Assembly: GCF_900143065.1 (NCBI RefSeq)
Contig: NZ_FRCX01000001.1
Span: forward strand, 62,001-126,000
Direction of reading: 5' to 3'
From: Duganella sacchari
Lineage (GTDB): Bacteria; Pseudomonadota; Gammaproteobacteria; Burkholderiales; Burkholderiaceae_D
Length of the DNA stretch: 64,000 nt
In this document: piece after piece, positions 35,415-44,837 of the stretch
Position numbering within the stretch: position 1 is the first letter of the stretch
Layout of the letters: each line of letters opens with the position of its first letter
Notes under the pieces: generated by a model
What the model saw: the letters and a program-made list of their open reading frames with translations, nothing else
Told to the model about the DNA's origin: nothing
Databases searched by the model: none
Program-made: the position numbers and the translations under genes

Positions 35415-35930
35415 CTACTTCACCTCACGTGCCAGCTTCAGCATCTGATAGCTGAGTGTGAGTCCGCGCCGCCTGGCCTCCGTCTGATTAATGCGGAAGG
35501 CCAGGCCATTCGGCTCGATCACCAGGCCGATACTGGCGCCGCTGCGGAAGGCATCGGCGCTGTCCCCAATCACCAGTACGGGATCATCCGCCAGCACCTC
35601 ATGCCAGCGCCGCAGATCGCCGCGCGCACCGGTTCCGAGCACCAGCAACTGGCACTGCGGCACGCGCTGCGGTTCGTTCAGCAGCAACGTGTGTGTTGAA
35701 GCATTGGATGACGTGGTCTGCATCAGCGCGCGCAAGGCTTCCTGCAACCGGGCATCGCCGGCTACGCAGTACGTGAATTCACGCGCCGGTGGTGGTGGCC
35801 ATTCTGTCAGCTGCGCGAAGCGGTAGATGAAAGCTGCTTTCAGCTGCAACTGGTCCTGTGCCAGGCACGCCTGCGGCAATGGCAGTATCGCCAACAACAT
35901 CCAGGCAAGCAATCGGCGCAAGGCACTCAT
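35415..35930 (-). CDS. YfiR-family periplasmic protein
   Basis: A 171-residue protein of the YfiR (DUF4154) family with a signal peptide (1-24, 'PLPQACLAQ'). The typical YfiR start is 'QLKAAFIYRFAQLTEWP', and the end has 'LVIEPNGLAFRINQTEARRRGLTLSYQMLKLAREV'. In Pseudomonas, YfiR binds the periplasmic domain of the diguanylate cyclase YfiN and holds it inactive. Here its ATG overlaps the stop of a TonB-receptor gene (ATGA, 35927-35930), and the first gene of the operon is a YfiN-like cyclase. The cysteines in 'YCVAGDA' and 'PQCQLLVLG' could give redox control, as in YfiR (inference). Confidence 0.9.
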   Translation of the reverse strand: MSALRRLLAWMLLAILPLPQACLAQDQLQLKAAFIYRFAQLTEWPPPPAREFTYCVAGDARLQEALRALMQTTSSNASTHTLLLNEPQRVPQCQLLVLGTGARGDLRRWHEVLADDPVLVIGDSADAFRSGASIGLVIEPNGLAFRINQTEARRRGLTLSYQMLKLAREVK

Positions 35931-37879
35931 GGTCCGAACTGCCGCGTTAAACTCAGGCGCACTACGCGACTTGGCTGCCGTAATGGCGCGCCGACGGCAA
36001 TGGGCTGGTCGTAGTAGCGCACATCCCCGACGTTGTACAAAGACAGCGCCACATCGGTGTCGTTGGCCGGACGCCATAACAAGGTCGTGTTCAAGAGCGC
36101 GTAGCCTGGCAGCGCCTGCGGGCCGCTGGTGCGGCGGCTTTCACCCAGCACTTGCCACGACAGCCGCAGGCGATCACCTTGCAGCGGCTGCGTGTACAGC
36201 AGCTTGACCAGCGCGCGCGGAGAATTATCGAGCCGGCGGCCTGTGTCGTCGGTGGTGCGCTGCAACGACACTGAGGCCTGCAATTGCTGGCCGCCAGTCC
36301 AGCGCTGCTCCAGTCCCAGTTCCGCGCCCAGGTTGCGTATCGGGCCGCTGTTCTCAAATACCGGATAGTCCATCCTCAGGCTGATCAGATCCCGTATCCG
36401 CGACAGGTACACCGATGCGCGATACTGGAAATTACGCCCCAGCGCGTGATCCCACGCCAGCTCCAGCGTGCGTATGCGCTCGGGCCTGGGCAGCGGCGCG
36501 TCTATCGGCGCGTTGGCGCGGTACTCGTACAGATTGGCTTCGCGGAAGGCGCTGCCGTACATCAGCTTCAGCGATGCATCCGGCACGCCGCTCCAGATCC
36601 AGGCGAAACGCGGATTGACCGTGGAGCCGCCTATCATCGCGCTGTCATGGCGCAGGCCGAGCGTCAGGCGGTGATGATCGCTGACCTGCCACGTATCCTG
36701 CACGAACAGGCCGCGCCGCCGGTTTTCGCCAAAGAAGTAGTCATCCGGCTCTTCGCCCGCCGGGCCCTCGATGATTTGCTGCGTGCGGTCATACTGGTAC
36801 TCAAAGCCCGCCATCACTTCATGGTCATGCCAGCGCCGCGTGCCGATGCGCAGGTCCAGGTTATACCAGCGTCCCAGCGAGTGATTATCGAAGACCATCG
36901 GTGTCAGGTCTTCGCGCAGAAAGGCGTAGGCGCCCAGGTAGTCGCTGCGCTTCGAAGAGACCGCACCATACAGGTTCCAGTCGCCCAGGTCGCGCTGATA
37001 TTCAGCCGAGATGAAGTTGTTGTTGAAGACACGGCGGTCCTGCAGGAAGCGGATCGGCGCATCCGGCCCCATATACGCCGGGATACCATGTTCGCGATGG
37101 CTGGCGCCTGCGCGCAGCGTGAGACCGCCATACCTGGCCATGGCCAGCAGGCGCCGCCCACGGTCCCAGCTGAGCGGTTTGACAGCCTCGGCATCCTGTG
37201 GCCGTAAGTCATAGGGTGGGTCGATATCGCTCTGTTCAAAGGCGCTTAGTCCGAGCGTGGCTTCCCAGCCTTGCTCCGAGCGATGGCCGACGCTGGCGCG
37301 CACTTCGCGCGTACGGTCCGAATCCGCGCTGGCCCGCACCTGCAAGCCATGCAGCTTGTCGGTACCCTTGGTGATGATGTTGACCACGCCGAAGAAGGCA
37401 TTGTTACCGTACAGCGCAGAGCCGGGACCAGGCGCGTATTCGACATGGTCGATCAAATCGACGTCGACAAAGAACTCGCTGCCCAGCAGACCCGCATCGT
37501 AAATGTTCTCGTTGACGCGCATGCCGTCGATCAGGAACAGCAGGCGCGCATTGAAATCGCCAGGGCGTCCCAGGCCGCGGGCGCCCACGTAAGTGAAGTT
37601 GCCGTCGGCAGTGACATACAGCCCCGGCATGCTACGCAGGATATCGGCCATATTGCGCATGCCATAGCGTGCGATATCCGTATCCGTGACCACATAGGTG
37701 ACGGACGGCGCCTGCGAACTGCTCTGCGCAAAGCGCGACGAGGTGGACTCTTCGACGTCACGCGTGACATCGGTCGGCGTCTGCCGCAGCAGGTCCTCCA
37801 GGCTGGCCGGCTGCTGCTGCGCCAGCGCTGCCGTCGACAGGCAGGCAGCCCATAGCAGCAAGGCGCTACGCGGCCGCAC
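35927..37879 (-). CDS. TonB-dependent outer-membrane receptor of the YfiN/YfiR-like operon
   Basis: About 650 residues. The GTG at 37879 is the preferred start: GGAGGG lies 6 bases before it, and a proper signal peptide follows ('RPRSALLLWAACLSTAALA-QQQ'). This start lies 14 bp inside the upstream cyclase gene. The plug domain spans about 60-170 ('DTDIARYGMRNMADILRSMPGLYV', 'NFTYVGARGLGRPGDFNARLLFLIDGMRVNE', 'YGNNAFFGVVNIITKG'), then a 22-strand-type barrel ending 'RVVRLSLTRQFGP'. There is no STN signalling domain. Its stop overlaps the YfiR start. The ligand is unknown. The context suggests it signals or supplies a ligand to the YfiR/YfiN pair. Confidence 0.88.
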   Translation of the reverse strand: MRPRSALLLWAACLSTAALAQQQPASLEDLLRQTPTDVTRDVEESTSSRFAQSSSQAPSVTYVVTDTDIARYGMRNMADILRSMPGLYVTADGNFTYVGARGLGRPGDFNARLLFLIDGMRVNENIYDAGLLGSEFFVDVDLIDHVEYAPGPGSALYGNNAFFGVVNIITKGTDKLHGLQVRASADSDRTREVRASVGHRSEQGWEATLGLSAFEQSDIDPPYDLRPQDAEAVKPLSWDRGRRLLAMARYGGLTLRAGASHREHGIPAYMGPDAPIRFLQDRRVFNNNFISAEYQRDLGDWNLYGAVSSKRSDYLGAYAFLREDLTPMVFDNHSLGRWYNLDLRIGTRRWHDHEVMAGFEYQYDRTQQIIEGPAGEEPDDYFFGENRRRGLFVQDTWQVSDHHRLTLGLRHDSAMIGGSTVNPRFAWIWSGVPDASLKLMYGSAFREANLYEYRANAPIDAPLPRPERIRTLELAWDHALGRNFQYRASVYLSRIRDLISLRMDYPVFENSGPIRNLGAELGLEQRWTGGQQLQASVSLQRTTDDTGRRLDNSPRALVKLLYTQPLQGDRLRLSWQVLGESRRTSGPQALPGYALLNTTLLWRPANDTDVALSLYNVGDVRYYDQPIAVGAPLRQPSRVVRLSLTRQFGP

Positions 37880-39164
37880 GCAGCGCCCTCCGGTAGCAGT
37901 TCTTGCCAGCCCGCTTGGCCTCGTACATGGCCTGGTCCGAGGCATTGAGCAGCGCGGCCGGATCATTAGCATCGACAGGCGCAAACGCCAGTCCCACCGT
38001 GGCGCCGATCGGCATGATTTGGCCGCGTATGGTCATGGTGACGCGTACCGCATCGATGAGGCGTTGCGCCATTTGCTCGGCGGCTGCTTCATCTGGCAGT
38101 TCCGGCAGGATCAGCGCAAACTCATCGCCGCCCAGGCGGCACAGCACATCACGCGAGCGGACCACGCTGGTCATGCGGCGCGCAACTTCGCACAGCACCT
38201 CGTCGCCAGCGTCGTGGCCATGTTTATCGTTGACGGTCTTGAAGTTATCCAGATCGATGAACATCAGCGCCATGAGCTCATGCCGCTCAACGCTGGCGCC
38301 AATGTAGCGCTGCAACGCGCCCTGGAAGTACAGGCGGTTGGGCAGGCCAGTCAGGCTGTCCTTGTGCGCCAGTTGCTGGAACTGCTGGCCGGCCTCTTGC
38401 TCCTGTTCGAGTTTCTGGTGCAGGTCTGCCTGCCAGACTTCGATCCGCTTGAGCATATCGTTGAAACGCTCGGTCAGGCGCCCTACCTCGTCGGGACGGT
38501 AGACGTTGGCACGCTTGCTGTAATCCCGTTCGCGGGCAATGTGTTCGGCCAGGTTGGACAGTTCGACCAGCGGCGCCAGTGCGCGGCGCTGCACCAGAAG
38601 CAGCCCGCGCCAGGCCACCAGGATGGCCACTGTAATCAAGGCCATTGCCACTGCGCTCAGCACCAGTACAGACGTGCGCAAGCCATCCAGGCTTTCGCGC
38701 AGCACCAGTACACCGACTGTCTCGCCTTTCAACTGTATCGGTGTCCACACTTCCAGGCCGCGCAGGGTCGCTGACGCCGCACCCACCTGCTGGCTGGCAG
38801 CAGCCGGTGGCATCACACGCGGCAGCGGCGTGTTATCAACGGCCTGCCACTGCGCAAACACCTCACCGGCCGGTGTCTGCACCTGCACCAGCAGCAGGTC
38901 GCTGCGGCGGGAGAAGGCTTCCAGCTCGCCGCGCGCGGCAGCACGGTCGGCAAACACCATCATCGGCGACACGCTGTTGGCCAGCTGGCGCGCGCTGAGC
39001 TCGGCAGCATGCAGCTGGTGAGCGCGCGCGACATACCAGGTCGCGGTGGCCAACAAGACAAACGTCAGCAGCATGGTGATGGTCAGCAGCTGCAGGTTCA
39101 TGCGCGTTAGCCGCTGGACCAGAGAATCAGCGGGAGCGGGCGAAATAACTCCGGAATTGCTCAT
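37866..39164 (-). CDS. YfiN-like membrane diguanylate cyclase (periplasmic sensor-HAMP-GGDEF)
   Basis: A 432-residue inner-membrane c-di-GMP synthase. TM1 spans about residues 24-46. A periplasmic CHASE8-like sensor (50-160) contains 'LANSVSPMMVFADRAAA', very like the YfiN sensor. TM2 spans about 163-185, HAMP about 187-242. The GGDEF domain has an intact 'GGDEF' at 345-349 and an RxxD inhibitory site RSRD (336-339) five residues before it. It is the first gene of the leftward operon with the TonB receptor and the YfiR protein, and overlaps the receptor start. By homology YfiR would repress it from the periplasm. Confidence 0.92.
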   Translation of the reverse strand: MSNSGVISPAPADSLVQRLTRMNLQLLTITMLLTFVLLATATWYVARAHQLHAAELSARQLANSVSPMMVFADRAAARGELEAFSRRSDLLLVQVQTPAGEVFAQWQAVDNTPLPRVMPPAAASQQVGAASATLRGLEVWTPIQLKGETVGVLVLRESLDGLRTSVLVLSAVAMALITVAILVAWRGLLLVQRRALAPLVELSNLAEHIARERDYSKRANVYRPDEVGRLTERFNDMLKRIEVWQADLHQKLEQEQEAGQQFQQLAHKDSLTGLPNRLYFQGALQRYIGASVERHELMALMFIDLDNFKTVNDKHGHDAGDEVLCEVARRMTSVVRSRDVLCRLGGDEFALILPELPDEAAAEQMAQRLIDAVRVTMTIRGQIMPIGATVGLAFAPVDANDPAALLNASDQAMYEAKRAGKNCYRRALRAAA

Positions 39165-39301
39165 GTAGGGGCCAAAATGGTATTTCCGACAAGAATCTTT
39201 TTTGGAATTGTAAGCTTAAAGTCTCCTGTTGTGGAGCAAAAGCTCAGTGGCCGTGGCGGCTAAACCACCCCGGCCCCTATCTGGCCCCCGCCAGCAAAAA
39301 C

Positions 39302-40192
39302 TCAGCCTAAAAATCTGGCCGGACTGGCGTCGAAAATCTTCTGGTGAGAAGCCATGCAAAAGTAGTAGGTCCGGCCTTGATAGACCGACGACGGCGCGGT
39401 CGCCTTATCGACATCCATTTCGCAGACAGGACACAGCGGGTGCTGCGCAGTCGATTTCCGGCGCTTGGCATACACCATATTGGAGGCGGGATCCAGCCAG
39501 CCCTGCCCCTGGTATTCCAGGGTGTTCGCCGTATTGAGCGCCACAGCGCGCCCAAAGTAGCGTTCCACAACGCGCAGCGTCAGATCGATACCGGACGACA
39601 GGCCGCCGGAGCTGGCGAAACGGCCTGATTCGACAAAACGCGCGCCACGTTTGAGCGCTATATCAGGGAACGCCATCACGAATTGCGCATAGGCGCTGTG
39701 GTGTGTGGTTGCGGCTTTGCCGGACAACAGGCTCGTTTTGGCCAGTACAAAGGCGCCGGTGCAGACCGACATGGTCAGGTCCGCAGTGCGCGCCGCCTCG
39801 CGTATCCAGGCCAGCATGGCTTCAGTGGGTTCGCCTTGGGCGGGGATAACAATGATCTTGGGCGCAGGCGCTGTGGCAAAGGTGTATTCCGGCACGATGG
39901 TCATGCTGCCGCCAGCCTTGACCGGCGCGGTGGTTTCCGCCACCGTATAAAGCTGGAACACCGGCTCCGTGGCGCGTCCGGGGACGCTGACGTTCTGGAA
40001 TACTTCCCACGGCCCCGCGAAATCGATGACGACCGCGCCATCCGACAGCAGGACGGCCACGGGGATGCTGCCTTCCGCTGGCGGCTGCAGCGGGTTAGAC
40101 AACGCCTGCTGCGGCCTGGCGTTCCCGATATTGGGAATTGCCGCTGCCAGCCCCATGGCCGCCGGCAAACGGAAAAGATCGCGTCGATTCAT
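39302..40192 (-). CDS. DJ-1/PfpI domain fused to a YHS domain, Tat-like signal
   Basis: A 296-residue protein. It starts 'MNRRDLFRLPAAMGLAAAIPNIGNA', a twin-arginine-like signal. Residues about 42-225 are a GlxA-type DJ-1/PfpI domain with the nucleophile elbow 'VCTGAFVLAKTSLLSGKAATTHH', but no DNA-binding domain follows. Instead the last 50 residues are a YHS domain ('HPLCPVCEMDVDKATAPSS', 'YYFCMASHQKIF'), a small cysteine-rich fold often linked to copper or other metals. This fusion is unusual. It would be an exported, folded, possibly metal-dependent protein. It is divergent from the LytS-type kinase gene, 132 bp away. The function is unknown. Confidence 0.85.
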   Translation of the reverse strand: MNRRDLFRLPAAMGLAAAIPNIGNARPQQALSNPLQPPAEGSIPVAVLLSDGAVVIDFAGPWEVFQNVSVPGRATEPVFQLYTVAETTAPVKAGGSMTIVPEYTFATAPAPKIIVIPAQGEPTEAMLAWIREAARTADLTMSVCTGAFVLAKTSLLSGKAATTHHSAYAQFVMAFPDIALKRGARFVESGRFASSGGLSSGIDLTLRVVERYFGRAVALNTANTLEYQGQGWLDPASNMVYAKRRKSTAQHPLCPVCEMDVDKATAPSSVYQGRTYYFCMASHQKIFDASPARFLG

Positions 40193-40324
40193 TATTTATC
40201 CTCCGAGTTAGAAGCTGTGGAGTGTCCCATCGCGAGCACGGCGACACGAGGCGCTTGCCTGCACGCTTTCGTGAATTCGCTGCAAAACGTCGCTGCCGGG
40301 CTTCTTTTCCCCTATGATTGCGCC

Positions 40325-41410
40325 ATGAAATCAAGCTCCCATTCTTTGGTCAGTTCATGGCGCTATGTGGCTGGCGCCTGGCTGGCGATCGCCCTGTTCG
40401 ACGCCATCCAGACGGTGGTCTCAATGCGCGCGATGGGCATGCACCACGCCTGGCTTACCTTATTTATCGTAACCGCCGCCTCCTGGGCGCCGTGGGCGGT
40501 GCTGACTCCCGCCATACTGGCGCTGCTGCAGCGTTTCCACCTTCCGTCCCGCGACGCCGCGCCATGGGGAGCGCATATCGCAGCCTGCCTGGCAATTGGT
40601 TGGGTGTGGGCGACATGGGCGGCGATGCTGGAGCACCAGACCAATCCGTTTGCCTATGCGGCCGGTCCTGGCTCTTTCGAGCTACTCTGGAAGTCAAAGT
40701 TCCTCGGCACCCTGGTGATTGATGTTCTGCTGTATGGCGCCGTCGTCACGCTGGCATTGATGCTGGATGCGCATAACCGCCTTTTGCACCAGCGAACGGC
40801 GAGCGCGCAGCTTGCCGAACTGCTCGCGCAGGCGCAGCTCTCTGCGCTCAAACTACAAATCGAACCGCATTTCATTTTCAATTCACTCAATGCCGTCACC
40901 GGGTTGATACGCGAGAAAAAGGATAACGAGGCGATTGCGATGATCGCGGCGCTGGGAGACTTGCTGCGCCGTGTCACCGACCAATCGGAGCGTCAATTCG
41001 TGAGCATGGAAGAAGAGATCGAATTTCTGCATAAATATCTGGCGATACAGCAGATGCGCTTTGCCGAACGGCTGCGCTACCAGATCGATATTCCCGATGA
41101 CCTCATGAAGGCGCAGGTACCGGACTTCGTCGTACAGGCGCTGGTGGAAAACGCGATCAAGCACGGTATCGCCAAACGCGCCAGGGGTGGGGAACTGAAG
41201 GTAGCCGCCAGCCGCGATGGCGACACGCTCGCACTGTGTGTTTCCAATGACGGCCCGCCGCTGCCAGAGCGTCTTGAGGAACGGGTAGGCATCAGCAATA
41301 CGCGTCAGCGCCTGCTTGCCTTGTACGGTAACGCTTCGGACCTGACGCTGCAAAACCACGCCAGTACCGGTGTGATGGCCACCATCACCCTGCCCTACCG
41401 CGAGCATTAA
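40325..41410 (+). CDS. LytS/YehU-type sensor histidine kinase
   Basis: A 361-residue membrane kinase. About four hydrophobic segments lie in residues 12-150. The His_kinase motif 'LKLQIEPHFIFNSLNAV' has the phospho-acceptor H182. The ATPase part has N-box 'ALVENAIKHG' and G-box 'GISNTRQRL'. There is no separate periplasmic sensor domain, so the membrane region probably senses. The response-regulator gene starts with an A shared with its stop (TAATG), so the two are a translationally coupled pair. The ATG at 40325 is fixed by 'MKSSSHSLVSSW'; the frame stays open upstream, but that part crosses the neighbouring gene. Confidence 0.93.
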   Translation: MKSSSHSLVSSWRYVAGAWLAIALFDAIQTVVSMRAMGMHHAWLTLFIVTAASWAPWAVLTPAILALLQRFHLPSRDAAPWGAHIAACLAIGWVWATWAAMLEHQTNPFAYAAGPGSFELLWKSKFLGTLVIDVLLYGAVVTLALMLDAHNRLLHQRTASAQLAELLAQAQLSALKLQIEPHFIFNSLNAVTGLIREKKDNEAIAMIAALGDLLRRVTDQSERQFVSMEEEIEFLHKYLAIQQMRFAERLRYQIDIPDDLMKAQVPDFVVQALVENAIKHGIAKRARGGELKVAASRDGDTLALCVSNDGPPLPERLEERVGISNTRQRLLALYGNASDLTLQNHASTGVMATITLPYREH

Positions 41411-42132
41411 TGGACAACAGCAGGAATTTATTACGCGCCCTGATCGTCGACGACGAGCCTCTGGCACGCAGCAATGTCGCCGCACTGCTGGCGCGCGACG
41501 CGGGAGTCGTCATTGCAGGTCAATGCGGTTCGGCCGAGGAAGCCGTCGAAGCGATAGCAAACCTGACGCCCGACCTGGTATTTCTCGACATAGAAATGCC
41601 GGAGTGCGACGGTTTCGAGCTGCTTGAGCGCATCGGCCCGGCGCCGGCGTTCGCGATTGTGTTCGTCACCGCTCACCACCAGTTCGCACTGCGCGCGTTT
41701 GAAGTGGGCGCGCTGGACTACCTGCTGAAGCCCTTCGACGACCAGCGCTTTGCACGTGTGCTGACGCGCGCAAAGGAGCGCCTGCAGACCAGCAGCGACA
41801 CCAGGCGCTTCATCATCAAGAACGGCAGCGCACTGGACGTAGTGAAATTCACCGACATCGACTGGATTGAAGCCAGCGACTACTACTCGACACTGCATGC
41901 CGGCAGCAAGACCTTTATGCTACGCCGCAGCCTGTCGGATCTGGACGCGCTGCTGGCAACGCATGGCTTCTCGCGCATCCACCGCTCTGCCATCGTCAAT
42001 CTCGACCGCGTCAGCGCGTTGGAGATCCGCGAGGACGGCGAATACGAGGTCGTACTGCACGATGCCAAACGCCTGCGAATGAGCCGACGCTATCGCAAGC
42101 CTATCCTGGAACGGCTCGGCGCCACGCAGTAG
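41410..42132 (+). CDS. LytTR-family response regulator
   Basis: A 240-residue regulator. The receiver domain (about 10-125) has 'LIVDDEPLA', the phospho-acceptor Asp in 'LVFLDIEMPECDG' and Lys in 'YLLKPFDD'. The LytTR DNA-binding domain (about 138-238) shows 'DIDWIEASDYYSTLHAGSKTFMLRRSLSDLDALL' and 'FSRIHRSAIVNLDRVSALE'. It pairs with the upstream kinase. Targets are not evident; the divergent DJ-1-YHS gene is one candidate, because LytTR pairs often regulate a neighbour. Confidence 0.93.
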   Translation: MDNSRNLLRALIVDDEPLARSNVAALLARDAGVVIAGQCGSAEEAVEAIANLTPDLVFLDIEMPECDGFELLERIGPAPAFAIVFVTAHHQFALRAFEVGALDYLLKPFDDQRFARVLTRAKERLQTSSDTRRFIIKNGSALDVVKFTDIDWIEASDYYSTLHAGSKTFMLRRSLSDLDALLATHGFSRIHRSAIVNLDRVSALEIREDGEYEVVLHDAKRLRMSRRYRKPILERLGATQ

Positions 42133-42167
42133 CGAATTGGCAAACGGTTCTTGTATAATTTTCAGCC

Positions 42168-42482
42168 ATGAACAAGAATAAATTGGAAAGTACCAGCAAG
42201 TTCCTGTCGCTGATTCTGCGGCACGCGCCCAAAACTTGAGGAAGTGGTCGCCACCAGCGATAAAAAGCGCTTCGCCTTGAGCGAAGACGGCCTGTCGATA
42301 CGCGCTAATCAAGGCCATTCGGTTGCGAGTGTCGATCTGGCGCTGCCACCTGGGACACTGGCCACCATCCTGTCCGGGCGCAGGCCATGCATCAGCAAGG
42401 CCACCAGTTCTACGTGTCTGAGAACGGCGTCTGGCTGACGGAGGCCGTGCCCGCGTCGTTTATCGGCTTCCCTACCGCTTAG
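42168..42482 (+). pseudogene. kptA: Decayed kptA (RNA 2'-phosphotransferase) remnant
   Basis: Three pieces of the KptA/Tpt1 family are recognisable in order. First, '[23 protein letters not shown]' ends at a TGA (42237-42239). In a second frame comes '[29 protein letters not shown]' (from about 42238). In a third comes '[19 protein letters not shown]' with a stop TAG at 42480-42482. About 40 residues between the first two pieces and the large central part, including the NAD-binding segment, are missing. The intact enzyme removes a 2'-phosphate from spliced RNA and is about 180 residues. The gene therefore has two internal deletions and two frame changes and cannot be functional. A TTGTATAATTTT promoter-like stretch remains just upstream. 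Confidence 0.9.
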
Positions 42483-43141
42483 GCCTTGCGGCGGCGCGCC
42501 ACCACACCCAACGCAGCCAGGCCCGCGATCAGCATGGCGTAGGTTTCTGGCTCAGGGACGGGCGCCATGCTGTAGGTGATGTTGTCGATGCCGACGTTGT
42601 AGGCGTTGTCTTCCCACTCGATACGGATGCCGCTCGCACCAGTCCAGCTGCCATTAAAGCTACTTGGGCCATTAGGATGGTCGTTGCCCACGGTGCCGGC
42701 ATAGTTCATCAGCACATGGCCGCTCAGGTCCGAAATGGTGATCTTGGTGTTGCGGGTCGTGTTGGAATAGGCGCCCAGATCGAAATGCGACAGCGTGACA
42801 GCCTGGCCGTTCAGCGACACCAGATCAATACGCGCTTTCGAGTTGTCATTGCCACCTGGCGCAAACACGCTGCCATGCAGCGTGTTGTAGCTGGTAGACC
42901 ACCACTGCAGCGAGCTGCCTGGAATACGCGGCGCCGAGTACTGCACGTCGACCACGCCGGCCACATCGCCGTAGGCCTGCGAGATGGCGCTCCAGTCGCC
43001 GCAGGCAACGACGCTACCACTGCCATTGGAAGCGCTACTGCAAGCACCCAAAGTGTCGAAGTCCAGCACCGTTGCCTGGGCGGCGGATGCGCCCATCGCC
43101 AAGGCGGCGATCGTCGCGAAGATGATTGGTTTGATTTTCAT
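42479..43141 (-). CDS. PEP-CTERM sorting domain protein
   Basis: A 220-residue exported protein. The signal peptide covers residues 1-23 ('GASAAQA'). The body is beta-rich ('TVLDFDTLGACSS', 'GSWTGASGIRIEWEDNAYNVGIDNITYSM'). The C-terminus is a standard PEP-CTERM signal: 'VPEPETYAMLIAGLAALGVVARRRKA'. Such proteins are processed by an exosortase and usually exported with exopolysaccharide. No exosortase gene lies in the window. Its 3' end overlaps the kptA remnant by 4 bp. The function of the body is unknown. Confidence 0.93.
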   Translation of the reverse strand: MKIKPIIFATIAALAMGASAAQATVLDFDTLGACSSASNGSGSVVACGDWSAISQAYGDVAGVVDVQYSAPRIPGSSLQWWSTSYNTLHGSVFAPGGNDNSKARIDLVSLNGQAVTLSHFDLGAYSNTTRNTKITISDLSGHVLMNYAGTVGNDHPNGPSSFNGSWTGASGIRIEWEDNAYNVGIDNITYSMAPVPEPETYAMLIAGLAALGVVARRRKA

Positions 43142-43303
43142 GCCGTTCCCTCATTGTTATCAAAATAATCTCGCAAGTATAGCTATCATCATGGTAAATA
43201 ACGATTTGATAATTGGTGAAACCAGTTTTTACCGCATGGACCGCCGCTATGAGCGGGCCTGCATGGCGTGGTATCCTACCGGGTCCAACTTTCCCGAACG
43301 ATC

Positions 43304-44792
<1,489 letters not shown>

Positions 44793-44837
44793 CAGCAGTG
44801 CGGCGTGGGCTCCGATGACCGTTTTACCGAGATAGCC

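Noticed and set aside
37880..37984. ATG start for the TonB receptor 35 codons upstream of GTG 37879
   Set aside because: It lies well inside the cyclase GGDEF domain and would bury the signal peptide. GTG 37879 has GGAGGG and gives a proper signal.
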